A DNA stretch of 64,000 nucleotides from Kitasatospora sp. GAS204B (GTDB lineage: Bacteria; Actinomycetota; Actinomycetes; Streptomycetales; Streptomycetaceae): the NCBI RefSeq assembly GCF_029892155.1, contig NZ_JARZAG010000005.1, positions 124,001-188,000 of the forward strand, read 5' to 3'. The translations under genes and the position numbers were made by a program. The notes beneath the pieces were generated by a model. That model searched no databases and was not told the origin of the DNA. It saw only the letters and a program-made list of their open reading frames with translations. This document shows positions 42,369 to 52,806 of the stretch, one piece after another (within the stretch, counting starts at the first letter, position 1; every line of letters begins with the position of its first letter).

Positions 42369-44309
42369 ATGACGTTCGACGGCAACGGCCTTACGGGGGA
42401 CGGCAGTCCGGACCAAGGAGGCTACTCGCCCTACGGCGGCTTCCCGGCGCACGCCACCCCGGTCGAGCCCGCCGAGAGCGCCGCGGCCGCCCCGGGCTCC
42501 ACCGGCCAGCACAGCCCCGCTCCCACCGGCGGCCGGGCCGCCGCCCGCAAGGCCGCCAGGTCGGGCAACGGGCGCCGGGCGGCCGGTCAGCCGGCGGACG
42601 CCGCCGAGGCCGCCGCGCAGCCGGGCGGGCGGGCCGCCGCCCGGGGCCGTGGCGCCGGCAAGCTCAGCAAGGCCGCCAAGCGCAAACGGATCCTCAAGTA
42701 CGGCGCGGCCGGCGTGGGTTTCCTGGTGGTGGCCTCGGTCGGTGGTGGCTACCTGTACATCCAGCAGCTCAACTCCAACATCCGCAAGGGCGATCTGAAC
42801 AACGGCGGCGCCGCGCTCGCCCCGCCCTCCAAGCCGAACGCGGCGGGCCAGACCCCGCTCAACATCCTGATGATCGGCTCCGACGGCCGGACCAGCGCCG
42901 CGGACTGCAAACTCGGCGGTTCCTGCGACGGCAGCGCCCCGCACGCGGACGTCGAGATGCTGGTCCACCTGTCGGCGGACCGCAGCAACGCCTCCATCAT
43001 GAGCATCCCGCGCGACACCCAGGCCGCCATCCCCACCTGCACCAACCCGACCACCAAGGCCGTGCTGAAGGCCCGGCACTCGATCATCACCGACAGCCTC
43101 AACGTCGGTGACCCGGGCTGCGTGGTGGACACCTGGGAGCAGCTCACCAAGATCCACATCGACCACTACATGATGGTCGACTTCGCGGGTGTGGTGAACA
43201 TGGCCGACGCCATCGGCGGCGTGTCCGTGTGCACCAAAGAGAACGTGATGGACTTCCAACCCTCGACGGACGCCCAGGGCGTGCACCACGAGATCGGCTC
43301 GCACCTGGTGCTGCCGGCCGGCACCCACTCGATCCAGGGCGAGCAGGCGCTGGAGTGGCTGCGCACCCGGCACGCCTTCGGGGACGGCACCGACATCGGC
43401 CGCGCCCAGGCCCAGCACCTCTACATCAACTCGATGATCCGCTCGTTCAAGTCAGCCAAGACCCTCGCCGACCCGCTGAAGCTCAACGACCTCGCGCAGG
43501 CCGCCACCAAGGCGCTCCAGGTCGACACCGGCCTCGGCACGGTGGACGCGCTGGCCTCGCTGGCACTGGAACTCAACAAGGTGCCCACCGCCCGGATCAC
43601 CACGGTGACCATGCCGTGGGCCTACCAGAAGGACCCGGGCAACCCGAGCGCCGACCTCGTGGAGACGACGCCCGACTCGGCCAAGCTGTTCCAGATGATC
43701 GCGGCCGATGTCGCGCTCGACCGCAACGCCCCGCCGACCGGCCCCGCGCCGAGCGACCCCGCCGCCGCGAGCAGCGCCCCGGCGAGCAGCGCGCCCGCCG
43801 CGCCGCCGGTGGACAAGGCCGCCGTGCGGATCGACGTGCAGAACGGCAGCGGCGGCACCGGTCGCAGCACGGCGGTCACCGACGCGCTCACCGCGCAGGG
43901 CTACACGCACGCCACCCGGGACACCACCCTGCCGCCCAAGTCCCCGACCAAGCTGCTCTATCCGGCCGCCCAGCAGGCGCAGGCGAAGGCGGTGGCCGCC
44001 TCGCTCGGCCTGCCCGACAGCGCGCTGAGCGAGTCCACCGTCTCAGCGACCCACCTCACCCTGGTGGTGGGCACCGACTGGACCACCGGCACCAGCTTCC
44101 CGGGCGGCACCGCCGCCGGCGCGGCGAGCCAGGCTGCCGCTCCGGTGCCCACCGCGCTGCCCACCACCGCGCAGTCGCAGAACGCGCAGGACGACGCCAA
44201 CCAGTGCATGGACGTCAACCCGGCCCCGTACAGCTCGTTCAAGGACGGCCAGAACCACTACATCTACAGCTGGACGGGCCCGAACACGCCGAACGTGCCG
44301 CAGCCCTGA
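42369..44309 (+). CDS. LytR-CpsA-Psr family wall-polymer ligase with LytR_C domain
   Basis: The protein has 646 residues. The N-terminus is Ala/Gly-rich and cytoplasmic (about 100 residues). One membrane helix follows (about 112-135, [20 protein letters not shown]), then the extracellular LCP domain (about 160-360; [39 protein letters not shown] with the conserved Arg/Asp). A Pro/Ala linker leads to a LytR_C domain (about 486-575). The family attaches teichoic acid, arabinogalactan or polysaccharide to peptidoglycan. It is monocistronic with its own promoter and terminator. Confidence 0.92.
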   Translation: MTFDGNGLTGDGSPDQGGYSPYGGFPAHATPVEPAESAAAAPGSTGQHSPAPTGGRAAARKAARSGNGRRAAGQPADAAEAAAQPGGRAAARGRGAGKLSKAAKRKRILKYGAAGVGFLVVASVGGGYLYIQQLNSNIRKGDLNNGGAALAPPSKPNAAGQTPLNILMIGSDGRTSAADCKLGGSCDGSAPHADVEMLVHLSADRSNASIMSIPRDTQAAIPTCTNPTTKAVLKARHSIITDSLNVGDPGCVVDTWEQLTKIHIDHYMMVDFAGVVNMADAIGGVSVCTKENVMDFQPSTDAQGVHHEIGSHLVLPAGTHSIQGEQALEWLRTRHAFGDGTDIGRAQAQHLYINSMIRSFKSAKTLADPLKLNDLAQAATKALQVDTGLGTVDALASLALELNKVPTARITTVTMPWAYQKDPGNPSADLVETTPDSAKLFQMIAADVALDRNAPPTGPAPSDPAAASSAPASSAPAAPPVDKAAVRIDVQNGSGGTGRSTAVTDALTAQGYTHATRDTTLPPKSPTKLLYPAAQQAQAKAVAASLGLPDSALSESTVSATHLTLVVGTDWTTGTSFPGGTAAGAASQAAAPVPTALPTTAQSQNAQDDANQCMDVNPAPYSSFKDGQNHYIYSWTGPNTPNVPQP

Positions 44310-44329
44310 ACCGCCGACGTCCGCGGCCG

Positions 44330-44358
44330 AGCCGCCCGTAATAACGGTTCGGGCGGCT
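44330..44358 (+). terminator. intrinsic terminator after the LCP gene
   Basis: AGCCGCCCG (44330-44338) and CGGGCGGCT (44350-44358) form a 9-bp stem with an 11-nt loop followed by TT. It is 20 bp after the stop. Confidence 0.8.
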
Positions 44359-44418
44359 TTCGCCGGGCCGATAGACTGGCGCCACAGTCCGTCACCACGA
44401 CACGAGGAGCATCCCAGG

Positions 44419-46128
44419 ATGGCTCGACACCTGATCACCAGCGCGCTTCCCTATATCAACGGGATCAAGCACCTGGGGAACATGGTCGGGTCCATGCTCC
44501 CGGCGGACGTCTACTCCCGGTACCTGCGCCAGCGCGGCCACGACGTGCTCTACATCTGCGCGACCGACGAGCACGGCACCCCGGCCGAACTGGCCGCCAA
44601 GGCCGCCGGCCAGTCGGTGGCGGACTTCTGCGCCGAGCAGCACGACGCGCAGAAGGCGATCTACGACGGCTTCCAGCTCTCCTTCGACTACTTCGGGCGC
44701 AGTTCCTCGCAGCAGAACCGCGAGATCACCCAGGAGTTCGCCCGCGAGCTGCAGGCCAACGGCTTCATCGAGGAGCGGGCGATCCGCCAGGTCTACTCGG
44801 TCGCCGACGGCCGGTTCCTGCCGGACCGCTACATCGAGGGGACCTGCCCGCACTGCGGCTACGACAAGGCCCGCGGCGACCAGTGCGAGAACTGCACCCG
44901 GCTGCTGGACCCGACCGACCTGATCAACCCGCGCTCGGCGGTCAGCGGTTCGACCGAGCTGGAGGTCCGCGAGACCACCCACCTCTTCCTGCTGCAGTCC
45001 AAGCTGGCCGACGAGGTCGAGGAGTGGATCGACGTCCACGGCAAGGACTGGCCGACGCTGGCCTCCTCGATCGCCCGCAAGTGGCTGACCGAAGGCCTGA
45101 ACGACCGGGCGATCACCCGCGACCTGGACTGGGGCGTGCCGGTCCCGGCCGACGTCTGGCCGCAGCTGGCGGCCGAGGGCAAGGTCTTCTACGTCTGGTT
45201 CGACGCCCCGATCGAGTACATCGGCGCGACCAAGGAGTGGTCGGACGCCGACCCGGCCAACCGGGACTGGAAGTCCTGGTGGTACCAGGCCGAGGACGTG
45301 CGCTACACCGAGTTCATGGCCAAGGACAACGTCCCGTTCCACACCGTGATGTTCCCGGCGACCATCATCGGCACCCGGGCGCCGTGGAAGAAGGTCGACT
45401 ACGTCAAGGCCTTCAACTGGCTGAACTACTACGGCGGCAAGTTCTCCACCAGCCAGCAGCACGGCATCTTCACCAACGCCGCGCTGGAACTGCTGCCGGC
45501 CGACTACTGGCGCTACTTCCTGATGGCCAACGCGCCGGAGTCCGACGACACCAGCTTCAGCTGGGAGATCTTCGCCGCCACGGTCAACAAGGACCTGGCC
45601 GACACCCTGGGCAACTTCGTCAACCGGGTGCTCTCCTTCTCGCTCAAGCGCTTCGGCGACACCGTCCCGGCCGGCGACGCGCCGGGCGAGGCCGAGCGGG
45701 CGCTGGGCGCCGAGGTCGCGGGCCTGCTCGCCGAGTACCAGGGCCACCTGGACACGCTGCAGTTCCGCAAGGCCGCCCAGGCGCTGCGGGCGCTGTGGAG
45801 CGCGGGCAACTCCTACCTGGAGACCAAGGCCCCCTGGCTGGAGATCAAGACCAACGAGGCCGGCGCCGCGCTGACGCTGCGCACCGCGATGAACCTGATC
45901 CACCTCTACGGGGTGATCTCGGCGCCGTTCATCCCGAGCACCAGCGCCGCGATGCGCGCGGTCTTCGCTTCCGCGGACGGCGCCGAGCCGCAGTGGGTCA
46001 GCGCCGAGCAGGCCGCCGCGCTGGAGTTCGTCGCCCCCGGCACGCAGTTCACCATCCCGCCGGTGCTCTTCGCCAAGATCACCGACGAGGACCTGGCGGC
46101 CTGGCGCGAGCGCTTCGGCGCCTCGTAG
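44419..46128 (+). CDS. metG: methionyl-tRNA synthetase
   Basis: This 569-residue class I synthetase has the HIGH-type signature [10 protein letters not shown] (about 12-21), [15 protein letters not shown], the zinc knot [17 protein letters not shown] (about 143-160), [10 protein letters not shown] and the KMSKS variant KFSTS (about 340). The Lys-Phe-Ser-Thr-Ser form is normal for actinobacteria. It has no C-terminal tRNA-binding appendage. It is followed by a strong convergent terminator. Confidence 0.97.
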   Translation: MARHLITSALPYINGIKHLGNMVGSMLPADVYSRYLRQRGHDVLYICATDEHGTPAELAAKAAGQSVADFCAEQHDAQKAIYDGFQLSFDYFGRSSSQQNREITQEFARELQANGFIEERAIRQVYSVADGRFLPDRYIEGTCPHCGYDKARGDQCENCTRLLDPTDLINPRSAVSGSTELEVRETTHLFLLQSKLADEVEEWIDVHGKDWPTLASSIARKWLTEGLNDRAITRDLDWGVPVPADVWPQLAAEGKVFYVWFDAPIEYIGATKEWSDADPANRDWKSWWYQAEDVRYTEFMAKDNVPFHTVMFPATIIGTRAPWKKVDYVKAFNWLNYYGGKFSTSQQHGIFTNAALELLPADYWRYFLMANAPESDDTSFSWEIFAATVNKDLADTLGNFVNRVLSFSLKRFGDTVPAGDAPGEAERALGAEVAGLLAEYQGHLDTLQFRKAAQALRALWSAGNSYLETKAPWLEIKTNEAGAALTLRTAMNLIHLYGVISAPFIPSTSAAMRAVFASADGAEPQWVSAEQAAALEFVAPGTQFTIPPVLFAKITDEDLAAWRERFGAS

Positions 46129-46140
46129 GCACCGCGAGCC

Positions 46141-46179
46141 TTCCGCCGCCGGATGCTACGACAGCACCCGGCGGCGGAA
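46141..46179. terminator. bidirectional terminator between metG and the ABC permease
   Basis: TTCCGCCGCCGG (46141-46152) and CCGGCGGCGGAA (46168-46179) form a perfect 12-bp stem. The right arm is coding sequence of the permease C-terminus (stop at 46156), as in the TetR case at 8934-8988. Confidence 0.8.
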
Positions 46180-47025
46180 GTTGCGCAGCCCGAGGCTGAG
46201 GAAGAGCACGCAGAAGCCGATCAGCACCGGGTAGACGATGTACAGGTGCATGTGCGAGGCCTCGGTGAGCCCGGCGCGCATGCCCTCGGCGATGTAGATC
46301 AGCGGGTTGATCAGCACCAGCGTCTGCAACCAGGGGAACCCGCCGACCTTGACGGCGGCGAGCCTGGTCCACTGGTAGTACGTCCCGCCGAGGAAGACCA
46401 GCGGCAGCACCACGAAGCCGAACATCAGCCCGATGTTGCGCGGCTCGAAGGTGGTGCCGAGCACCAGGCCCAGCGAGGTCATCGCCAGGCAGGCCAGCGG
46501 GATCAGGGTGACCACGATCCACCAGTGCACCGACAGGTGCGCGTGCACGCCGGGTGCGTGCACCACGGCGGCGATCGGGAAGACCATGATCGCCGAGATC
46601 ATCCCCTGGGTGGCCCCCGAGAGCACCCGGGAGACCGCCACCAGCCAGAGCGGGCAGGGCGCCTGCACCCGGTCCTCGATCTCCCGGGTGTAGCCGAACT
46701 CCTGGGAGAGCTGGATCGCCACCGACTGGATGCCCTGGAACATGATGGTCACCGCGACCACCCCGGGCACCAGCACCGTCGCGAACTCGGACTCCCCCGC
46801 CGTGCCGCCGCCCGAGCCCACCCCCTGGCCGATGCTCGGGAAGACGTAGAGGAAGACGAAGACCAGCAGCAGCGGCTGCATGATGGTCCGCACGGCGAAC
46901 TCGCCGAAGTGCTTGCGCAGCACCAGCAGGTCGCGTCTGACCAGCGCACCGAGTGCGGCGCGCGAGGCGGCGAACACCGAGCGCGGCGGCTCGACGCTGA
47001 TCGTGGGGGTGGTCACGGCGGTCAT
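46156..47025 (-). CDS. ABC-2 type transporter permease (DrrB-like)
   Basis: This 289-residue protein has six membrane helices, starting after VRRDLLVLRKHFGEFAVRTI. The ABC-2 signature region is IEDRVQAPCPLWLVAVSRVL-like, and GGTYYQWTRLA is the typical loop of daunorubicin-type exporters. ATG 47025 overlaps the ATPase stop by one base. It forms a half-transporter pair with the ATPase to export a small molecule, lipid or polysaccharide. Confidence 0.92.
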   Translation of the reverse strand: MTAVTTPTISVEPPRSVFAASRAALGALVRRDLLVLRKHFGEFAVRTIMQPLLLVFVFLYVFPSIGQGVGSGGGTAGESEFATVLVPGVVAVTIMFQGIQSVAIQLSQEFGYTREIEDRVQAPCPLWLVAVSRVLSGATQGMISAIMVFPIAAVVHAPGVHAHLSVHWWIVVTLIPLACLAMTSLGLVLGTTFEPRNIGLMFGFVVLPLVFLGGTYYQWTRLAAVKVGGFPWLQTLVLINPLIYIAEGMRAGLTEASHMHLYIVYPVLIGFCVLFLSLGLRNFRRRVLS

Positions 47026-48014
47026 CAGTCCCGCAGCTCCTTCCCGGTCAGGGTGATGAAGACGGTCTCCAGGGTGGGCTCGGCCACCGACAGGTCGGCC
47101 ACCTCGAAGCCCCCCGCCTCGGCGGCGCCCAGCACCCGGGGCAGCAGGCGGTTCGCCCCGCCCTTGACGTGCAGCTCCACTCCACCGGGCAGCAGCCGGC
47201 TGCGGCTGACCCCGGCCACCTCGCGGGCCAGCATTTCGGCCAGGGCGGCCGGCTCACCGGGCGCCTGCACGGTGACCACGGTGTCGGCGTCCACCGCCTG
47301 CTTGAGCGCGGCGGGGGTGTCCAGCGCCAGCACCCGGCCGTGGTCGATGATCGCCACCCGGTCGCAGAGCTGCTCGGCCTCCTCCATGTTGTGGGTGGTG
47401 AGCATGATGGTCTGGCCGTCGGCGATCAGGCCGGTCAGCAGTTCCCAGAGCGCGAGCCGGCTCTGCGGGTCCAGGCCCGCGGTCGGCTCGTCCAGGAAGA
47501 GCACGGCGGGGCGGTGGTAGATCGCGCGGGCCACCATCAGCCGCTGGGCCAGGCCCCCGGAGAGCGCGTAGACCGAGGCGTCGGCCCACCGGGTCAGGTG
47601 AAAACGCTCCAGCAGCTCGTCGGCGGTGCGCCGGGCCACCCGCCCGGAGCGGCCGAAGAGCAGGCCGTGGAAGATCAGGTTCTCCCGCACGGTCAGCGAG
47701 CGGTCCAGGGTGTTCTGCTGCGAGACCACCGCGATCACCTGCTTGACCAGGGTCGGCTGGTTGACCACGTCGATCCCGCCGATCCAGGCGCCGCCCGAGG
47801 TGGGGATCACCCGGGTGGTGAGCATGCCGACGGTGGTGGTCTTGCCAGCGCCGTTGGGGCCGAGCAGTCCGAAGAGCTCGCCCTGGTGGACCGCGAGGTC
47901 CAGCCGGTCCACGGCGGCGATCTCGGTCTTCGGGTAGACCTTGCTCAGCGCGGCCGTGCGGATCACCGGTTCCGGCTGTTCACCGGTCCGCTGGTCACCT
48001 CGATCGCCGGCCAC
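47025..48014 (-). CDS. ABC transporter ATP-binding protein (DrrA-like)
   Basis: This 329-residue protein has Walker A GPNGAGKTTT, signature LSGGLAQRLMVARA and Walker B VLFLDEPTAGLD, followed by LTTHNMEEA. The C-terminal DrrA-type regulatory domain (about 225-329) is present. The start is taken as GTG 48014 because GAGG lies 6 nt upstream; longer frames lack an RBS. The genes beside it (P450, ferredoxin, divergent) could produce the exported compound, but no biosynthetic cluster is visible. Confidence 0.92.
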   Translation of the reverse strand: MAGDRGDQRTGEQPEPVIRTAALSKVYPKTEIAAVDRLDLAVHQGELFGLLGPNGAGKTTTVGMLTTRVIPTSGGAWIGGIDVVNQPTLVKQVIAVVSQQNTLDRSLTVRENLIFHGLLFGRSGRVARRTADELLERFHLTRWADASVYALSGGLAQRLMVARAIYHRPAVLFLDEPTAGLDPQSRLALWELLTGLIADGQTIMLTTHNMEEAEQLCDRVAIIDHGRVLALDTPAALKQAVDADTVVTVQAPGEPAALAEMLAREVAGVSRSRLLPGGVELHVKGGANRLLPRVLGAAEAGGFEVADLSVAEPTLETVFITLTGKELRD

Positions 48015-48247
48015 TGGACACCTCGTTCCTGAGACCTTTCTCCAGGTTGCGCCGCCGTCAGGCGACCCGCCAACCACGCCCGCCGCCCCCGGTTCACCAC
48101 CGCCCGCCTCGTGCGCCCGGCGTACGCCTGCCGCGCGCTCCAACTCGTGCGCCACACCCCCTGGTTGGCATGCGCTTGACGCATTACCGTCGGTAGCGAG
48201 GCCAACCCGCCTGGTCAACCCGCCTGGCCATCCGCATGGAGGATCTC

Positions 48248-49456
48248 GTGTCGCTCGATCACACCGACCCGTCGGCCGCCGCGCCGCTCGTCCCGCTGCA
48301 CTGCCTGCGCGCCGCCGAGGCCGGCCCGCCCACCCTGACCGAGCTGATGACCGGCACGCCGGTCTGGTGGGTCCGCCGGCACGCCGACGTCCGCCAGGTG
48401 CTCACCGACCCGCGACTGAACCGGGTCGACCTCTTCGCACCGGACGCCCCCGCCATCACCGCGTACCCGAACATCCTGGACGACCCGGACACCATCCTGA
48501 ACATCGACGGCGCCGACCACCAGCGGCTGCGCCGCACCGTGCAACGCGCGTTCACCCCCCGGGCCATCGAGCGCTGGCGCCCCTGGGTGGCGTCCGTGGT
48601 GGACGACCTGGTCGACTCGCTGGCCGGCGCCGAGCAGCCGGTGGAGCTGGTCGCCGCCTTCACCCGCCCGCTGCCGGTGGTGGTGATCAGCCGGCTGATG
48701 GGTCTGGACGGCCTGGACCTCAAGCGCCTGTCGCACTGGAGCGACCACGCGCTCTCCGCCAGCGCCTACACCCCGCAGGCGGTGCAGGAGGCGATGCTGG
48801 ACTTCGGCATGTTCGGCGCCCAGCTGATGGCCGAGCGCCGCCGCAACCCGGGCGAGGACCTGGTCAGTTCGCTGGTCAAGGCCGCCGACGAGGACGGCGA
48901 GGTGACGGAGCTGCAGATCATCAAGCTGATCATCGGCCTGGTGGTCGCGGGGCACGAGACCACCATGACCACCCTCGGCAACGGTCTGGTCTTCCTGCTC
49001 ACCGAGGCCCGGCAGGCCTGGCAGGAGCTGGCCGGCGACGAGCAGCGGGCGGCCACGGTCGCCGAACAGCTGCTGCGCTCCGTCCCGCTCGGCGACAGCA
49101 CCGTCTCCCCCGGCCTGCTGCGCCGGGCGGTGGCGGACGTCGAGATCGGCGGGGTGCTGATACCGGCCGGCGCGGTGGTGGCCGCCGACTCCTTCGCCGC
49201 CAACCACGACCCCGAGGTCTACCCCGGCGACTGGCGCCAGGGCCTGCTCGCCCCGCCGAGCACGCCGCACCTGACCTTCGGCGCCGGGCCCCACCACTGC
49301 CTGGGCGCCTGGCTGGCCCGGATGGAACTCGAGCTGGCACTGCACCGGCTGGCCCGGCGGCTGCCCGAGCTGCGGCTCGCGGTGCCGGTCGAGGACATCG
49401 ACTGGCGGCGCGGCCTGGTCACCCGCAGCCCGCAGACCCTCCCGGTGACCTGGTGA
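48248..49456 (+). CDS. cytochrome P450
   Basis: This 402-residue protein starts at GTG 48248, which has GGAGG 5 nt upstream; ATG 48236, four codons earlier, contains that RBS itself and has none of its own. I-helix motif is AGHETTMTT, the ExxR-type is EQLLRS, and the heme ligand motif is FGAGPHHCLG. It is a soluble bacterial class I P450. It overlaps the ferredoxin gene by 4 bp. The substrate is unknown; no polyketide or peptide genes adjoin. Confidence 0.93.
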   Translation: MSLDHTDPSAAAPLVPLHCLRAAEAGPPTLTELMTGTPVWWVRRHADVRQVLTDPRLNRVDLFAPDAPAITAYPNILDDPDTILNIDGADHQRLRRTVQRAFTPRAIERWRPWVASVVDDLVDSLAGAEQPVELVAAFTRPLPVVVISRLMGLDGLDLKRLSHWSDHALSASAYTPQAVQEAMLDFGMFGAQLMAERRRNPGEDLVSSLVKAADEDGEVTELQIIKLIIGLVVAGHETTMTTLGNGLVFLLTEARQAWQELAGDEQRAATVAEQLLRSVPLGDSTVSPGLLRRAVADVEIGGVLIPAGAVVAADSFAANHDPEVYPGDWRQGLLAPPSTPHLTFGAGPHHCLGAWLARMELELALHRLARRLPELRLAVPVEDIDWRRGLVTRSPQTLPVTW

Positions 49457-49686
49457 GCGCCGAGGAGGTGGTGGTCTCCGTCGACCAGGCCAGGTGCGTG
49501 GGGACCGGACTCTGCGCGGCGACCGCCCCCGCCGACCTGGAGCTGGGCCCCGACGGCCGGGCCCGCCCGCGCCGGGCCCGCACCGAGGCGCTGACCGAGG
49601 TCACCGAGGCCGCCGAGCTCTGCCCGATGGAGGCGATCGCCGTCCACCTGGCCGCCACCGGCGAGCAGCTCGCGCCCAACTGGTAG
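49453..49686 (+). CDS. [3Fe-4S]-type ferredoxin, redox partner of the P450
   Basis: This 77-residue protein has a Cys set in ARCVGTGLCAATAPA and ELCPMEAI. That pattern (three cysteines, with Thr/Gly/Leu at the fourth place) suits a [3Fe-4S] cluster. It is coupled to the P450 stop (GTGA) and supplies electrons to it. Confidence 0.93.
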   Translation: MSAEEVVVSVDQARCVGTGLCAATAPADLELGPDGRARPRRARTEALTEVTEAAELCPMEAIAVHLAATGEQLAPNW

Positions 49687-49694
49687 ACGCGGCA

Positions 49695-49729
49695 GTGCTG
49701 GTGCCCCTCAAGGTGGGGGGCACCAGCAC
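49695..49729. terminator. bidirectional terminator between ferredoxin and secreted peptidase genes
   Basis: GTGCTGGTGCCCC (49695-49707) and GGGGCACCAGCAC (49717-49729) form a perfect 13-bp stem with a 9-nt loop, between convergent stops. Confidence 0.85.
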
Positions 49730-49733
49730 CCGC

Positions 49734-51578
49734 TCAGCGCAGCGTCCCGCCACCCACCAGCGGCAGCCGCAGCGTCGAGTCGGCCAGGTCGACGGTGAGG
49801 GTGGGCCGGGTGTCCGGCGGGTCGATCAGCCCGTTGTCGGTCCCGGCCACGATCAGCGCCAACCGGTGCCCGGCCGGCACCACATGGTCGGTGGCGGCCA
49901 GCCGCACGGTCATCCGGTACGGCGTCCCCGGGGTGAGCGGCACGCCGTGGTCGAGCCCGGCGTAGTGCCCGAGGTCGGCCCAGCCGCGGCTGAACACGGT
50001 CTCCTCGACCTTGGTGGTGGCCGCCGCCGTGTCCAGGAAGCAGGCGCTGTCCCCGGCCGTGCTCTCGCCCCAGCAGGAGCGGGTGGTGAGCGTGCTGATC
50101 CCCTCCCCGCTGCCCTGGTAGTCACGGATGCTGGCCGGCCCGAGGTCCACCAGCACCGCGCTGAGGTGGGCGCTGCTGGTGCTCGAACCGACCGTCAGCG
50201 TCACCGAGCCGCTGCCGGAGAGCCGCAGGTCGTGGGCGAGCGCGCCGGTGGTGAAGGCGGCCTTCTCCGGGGTGGCCTGGTCGACCTCGCCGGCCCAGGC
50301 GTTCTCGTCCTTGCTCGGGTCGTCGTTGAAGGAGACCGTCCCGCTGTTCGAACCGCCGCCCAGCGCACCCGGGTTGAGGTGCACGGTGGTCGCCGTGGTG
50401 CCGGGCGCGGGCCACCGGGCGTCGGTGGACCACTGGTCGGGGGCCCGCTCGATGTCGGCCATCGGCTGGTTCTGGATCCCGTTCGGCACGCCCATCAGGT
50501 AGTGGTCGAACCACTGGTGCAGGGTGTCCACCCAGGCGCCACGCCTGTAGTCGAAGGGGTCGACGTGCCCGGTCTCGGAGAGCCAGATCTTGCGCTGCAC
50601 CCCGTGCGAGGCCAACGCGTCCCACCACTGACCGAAGTTGACGGTCCGTACGTTGAGGTCCTGCATCCCGTGCACCACGAAGACGCTGGCCTTCACCTTG
50701 GCGGCGTCCGCGACGTAGTCGCGCTGCTGCCACAGCGCCGTCCAGTCGCCGTCGTAGGGGGCGCCGGCGGCCAACGCGCTCTGTTCGGCGCCGCAGTGGG
50801 CGGCGTCGGCCGGGTCCTCCACCACGCTCGCCAGGTCGGCCGGCGTGCCGCTGTAGAGCGGGGCGCCCTGCGAGCGGTAGTAGTCGTACCAGGAGCTGAT
50901 CGCGGAGATCGGCACGATGGTCTTCAGGCCGGCCACGCCGGTGGCCGCCACGCCGTTGGCGATGGTGCCGTCCCAGGACTTGCCGATCATGCCGACCGAG
51001 CCGTTCGCCCAGCCGGCCGCGTCGACCGGGCTGCCCCCGGCGCGGGCGCTGTAGCCGGCGGCCCGTCCGTTCAGCCAGTCGATCACCGCCTTGGCGCTGG
51101 TCACGTCGGAGGTCCCGCCGACGTCCACGCAGCCGTCCGATCGGTTGGTGCCGGCCAGGTCGACCAGCACCACGGCGTAGCCGCGCGGCACGAAGTAGTT
51201 GTCGTAGTACAGCGGGAACTGCACCGGATTGCCCTGGGCGTCGTAGGTCTTGACCTGGCTCTCGTTGCCGCGCCCGCAGCATTCGTAGTACGGGCTGGCG
51301 TCCATGATCACGGGTATCCTGCGGCCGGCCTGGGCCGGCTCGCGCGGGCGGATGATGTCGGCGGCGACCCGGTCGCGGTGACCGTCGCCTTCACCGTCGA
51401 GGCCGGTGTCGACCCAGACAGTCTCGCGGATCGCGTTGGCGTAGGAGTAGACGGGCTGGCTGGCGCCGTCGTGGACGGTGCCGGCCCAGGCCGCGCCGGC
51501 AGGCGTCAGCAGCGCGGCGGCGAGAGCGAGCAGCAGGGTGGCGATCCCCGCCACCGGGCGGATGCGGTGGTTTCTCAC
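49734..51578 (-). CDS. secreted CocE/NonD-family hydrolase (X-Pro dipeptidyl-peptidase-like)
   Basis: The protein has 614 residues. A signal peptide (VRNHRIRPVAGIATLLLALA then LLTPAGAAWAG) leads to an alpha/beta hydrolase with the nucleophile motif GMIGKSWDG (G-x-S-x-x-G). The C-terminal jelly-roll (X-Pro_C type; SGSGSVTLTVGSSTSSAHLS) closes the active site. An Asp and a His are present around GMQDLNVR and ETGHVDPF. Start GTG 51578. It is probably an exported peptidase or esterase. The signal has no twin Arg. Confidence 0.9.
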   Translation of the reverse strand: MRNHRIRPVAGIATLLLALAAALLTPAGAAWAGTVHDGASQPVYSYANAIRETVWVDTGLDGEGDGHRDRVAADIIRPREPAQAGRRIPVIMDASPYYECCGRGNESQVKTYDAQGNPVQFPLYYDNYFVPRGYAVVLVDLAGTNRSDGCVDVGGTSDVTSAKAVIDWLNGRAAGYSARAGGSPVDAAGWANGSVGMIGKSWDGTIANGVAATGVAGLKTIVPISAISSWYDYYRSQGAPLYSGTPADLASVVEDPADAAHCGAEQSALAAGAPYDGDWTALWQQRDYVADAAKVKASVFVVHGMQDLNVRTVNFGQWWDALASHGVQRKIWLSETGHVDPFDYRRGAWVDTLHQWFDHYLMGVPNGIQNQPMADIERAPDQWSTDARWPAPGTTATTVHLNPGALGGGSNSGTVSFNDDPSKDENAWAGEVDQATPEKAAFTTGALAHDLRLSGSGSVTLTVGSSTSSAHLSAVLVDLGPASIRDYQGSGEGISTLTTRSCWGESTAGDSACFLDTAAATTKVEETVFSRGWADLGHYAGLDHGVPLTPGTPYRMTVRLAATDHVVPAGHRLALIVAGTDNGLIDPPDTRPTLTVDLADSTLRLPLVGGGTLR

Positions 51579-51696
51579 AAACGGGGACGGTACCCAGTCA
51601 TGTCCATGCTGACTCGTCAGGTACGCATCAATCCCACGGACCGGCCGTGCCGCGGCCGACGGCCCGTCATCTCGTGGCGCAGCCGGCGCCCTCGGG

Positions 51697-51969
51697 TCAC
51701 ATCAACGGATAGCTCGACACCGGCCCCACCTCGTCGATCTCGGTGTGCGCCTTCTCCAGCAGCTGCCTGACCAGGTCCTGCAAGGCCCGCGCCGCCGCGA
51801 CCTCCTCACCCACCCGCAACTGCTCCGGATCGGCGGGGTGCCGGCTGGTGTCGCCGTGCGCCCGCAACTCGCGACCGTCCGGGAGCCTGACCAGCGCGGC
51901 CGCCCGGGTGTGCGCGCCCTGCTCGGCGAACTCCAGCTCGATGTGCCATCCGACCAGCGTCTTCGTCAT
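51697..51969 (-). CDS. DUF1876-type small protein, copy 2
   Basis: This 90-residue protein begins MTKTLVGWHIELEFAEQGAH and ends with AARALQDLVRQLLEKAHTEI. It has the same layout as copy 1 at 36281-36559 (acidic strand, EEVAAARAL helix). GGAGG lies before ATG 51969. It is monocistronic and upstream of the divergent KD-rich secreted protein. Function unknown. Confidence 0.8.
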   Translation of the reverse strand: MTKTLVGWHIELEFAEQGAHTRAAALVRLPDGRELRAHGDTSRHPADPEQLRVGEEVAAARALQDLVRQLLEKAHTEIDEVGPVSSYPLM

Positions 51970-52207
51970 CACCGTCACCTCCAGCGGTACCTCTCCAGGA
52001 TGCACCTGGGCACCGGGTGACATCTCACGCTGGGTGAGCGAAGCACCGTCCGACACGCCGATCCGCATACCGAATGTCACACATTCGCACGCTGTGTGGT
52101 GGCGCCGTCGCGCTGCGCAGCGGACGGTGAAGCAGGCGCCCCGACGTCCCTCTGGCCGGCCCGATGCCGACCCCGTCCGTGGTGCGCCGCCGAAAGGGAT
52201 CCCACTC

Positions 52208-52642
52208 ATGCGTCGTGTACGTCACCTGGCAGCCGCCACCCTCACCGCCGCCGCTCTGAGCCTGGCCGCTCCGGCCGTCGCCTTCGCCGACACCGTTCCC
52301 GGTGTCCCGTCCGACCGCCCGATGAGCTCGTCCCCCCAGGACGACTACAAGAAGACGGACGACTACAAGAAGGCCGACGACAAGAAGGCCGACGACAAGA
52401 GCTGGGGCAAGGACAAGAAGACCGACGGCGACCACGGCTGGACCGGCACCAAGGACAAGGACAGCGACTCCAAGGACCCCAGCTCCAAGGACAAGGACCG
52501 CCGCCCGCACGGTGGCGTGCACACCGGCGGTGGCTTCGCCGCGCTGAACAGCGGCAGCGCCGCCACCGGCGCGGCGCTGCTGGCCGGTGGTGTCGGCGTC
52601 GGCGCCCTGGCGCTGCGCCGCCGCAAGCCCGCCGAGCGCTGA
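52208..52642 (+). CDS. secreted/membrane-anchored Lys-Asp-rich low-complexity protein
   Basis: The protein has 144 residues. It has a signal peptide (MRRVRHLAAATLTAAALSLA then APAVAFA), a KK/DD-rich region of about 65 residues (DDYKKTDDYKKADDKKADDK), then a GGGFAALNSG linker, a hydrophobic helix and a final RRRKPAER. This looks like a cell-wall-anchored tail, but no LPXTG or LAXTG sorting motif is visible. It is followed by a sortase gene, so a non-canonical substrate of that sortase is possible (inference). Confidence 0.8.
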   Translation: MRRVRHLAAATLTAAALSLAAPAVAFADTVPGVPSDRPMSSSPQDDYKKTDDYKKADDKKADDKSWGKDKKTDGDHGWTGTKDKDSDSKDPSSKDKDRRPHGGVHTGGGFAALNSGSAATGAALLAGGVGVGALALRRRKPAER

Positions 52643-52806
52643 CCCGCATCGGCGCCGCCGGCTGACTCCGCTCACCCGACCCACCGTCAGCCGCCCGGCC
52701 GACCCGGCCCACACCTCGCGCGCCGCGCCACCGCCCTGTCCCCGGCGGCGGCGTGGCGCGCGACGGCGCTCCCCCACCGGCTCACCCCGTCCAGAAAGGC
52801 CTGTCC

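Noticed and set aside
44370..44418. T-box or other riboswitch before metG
   Set aside because: Only about 60 bp separate the LCP terminator from metG, too short for a T-box, and no conserved T-box bulge is visible.
48236..48247. ATG 48236 as start of the P450
   Set aside because: The GGAGG needed for initiation lies inside these codons. GTG 48248 has it at 5 nt.
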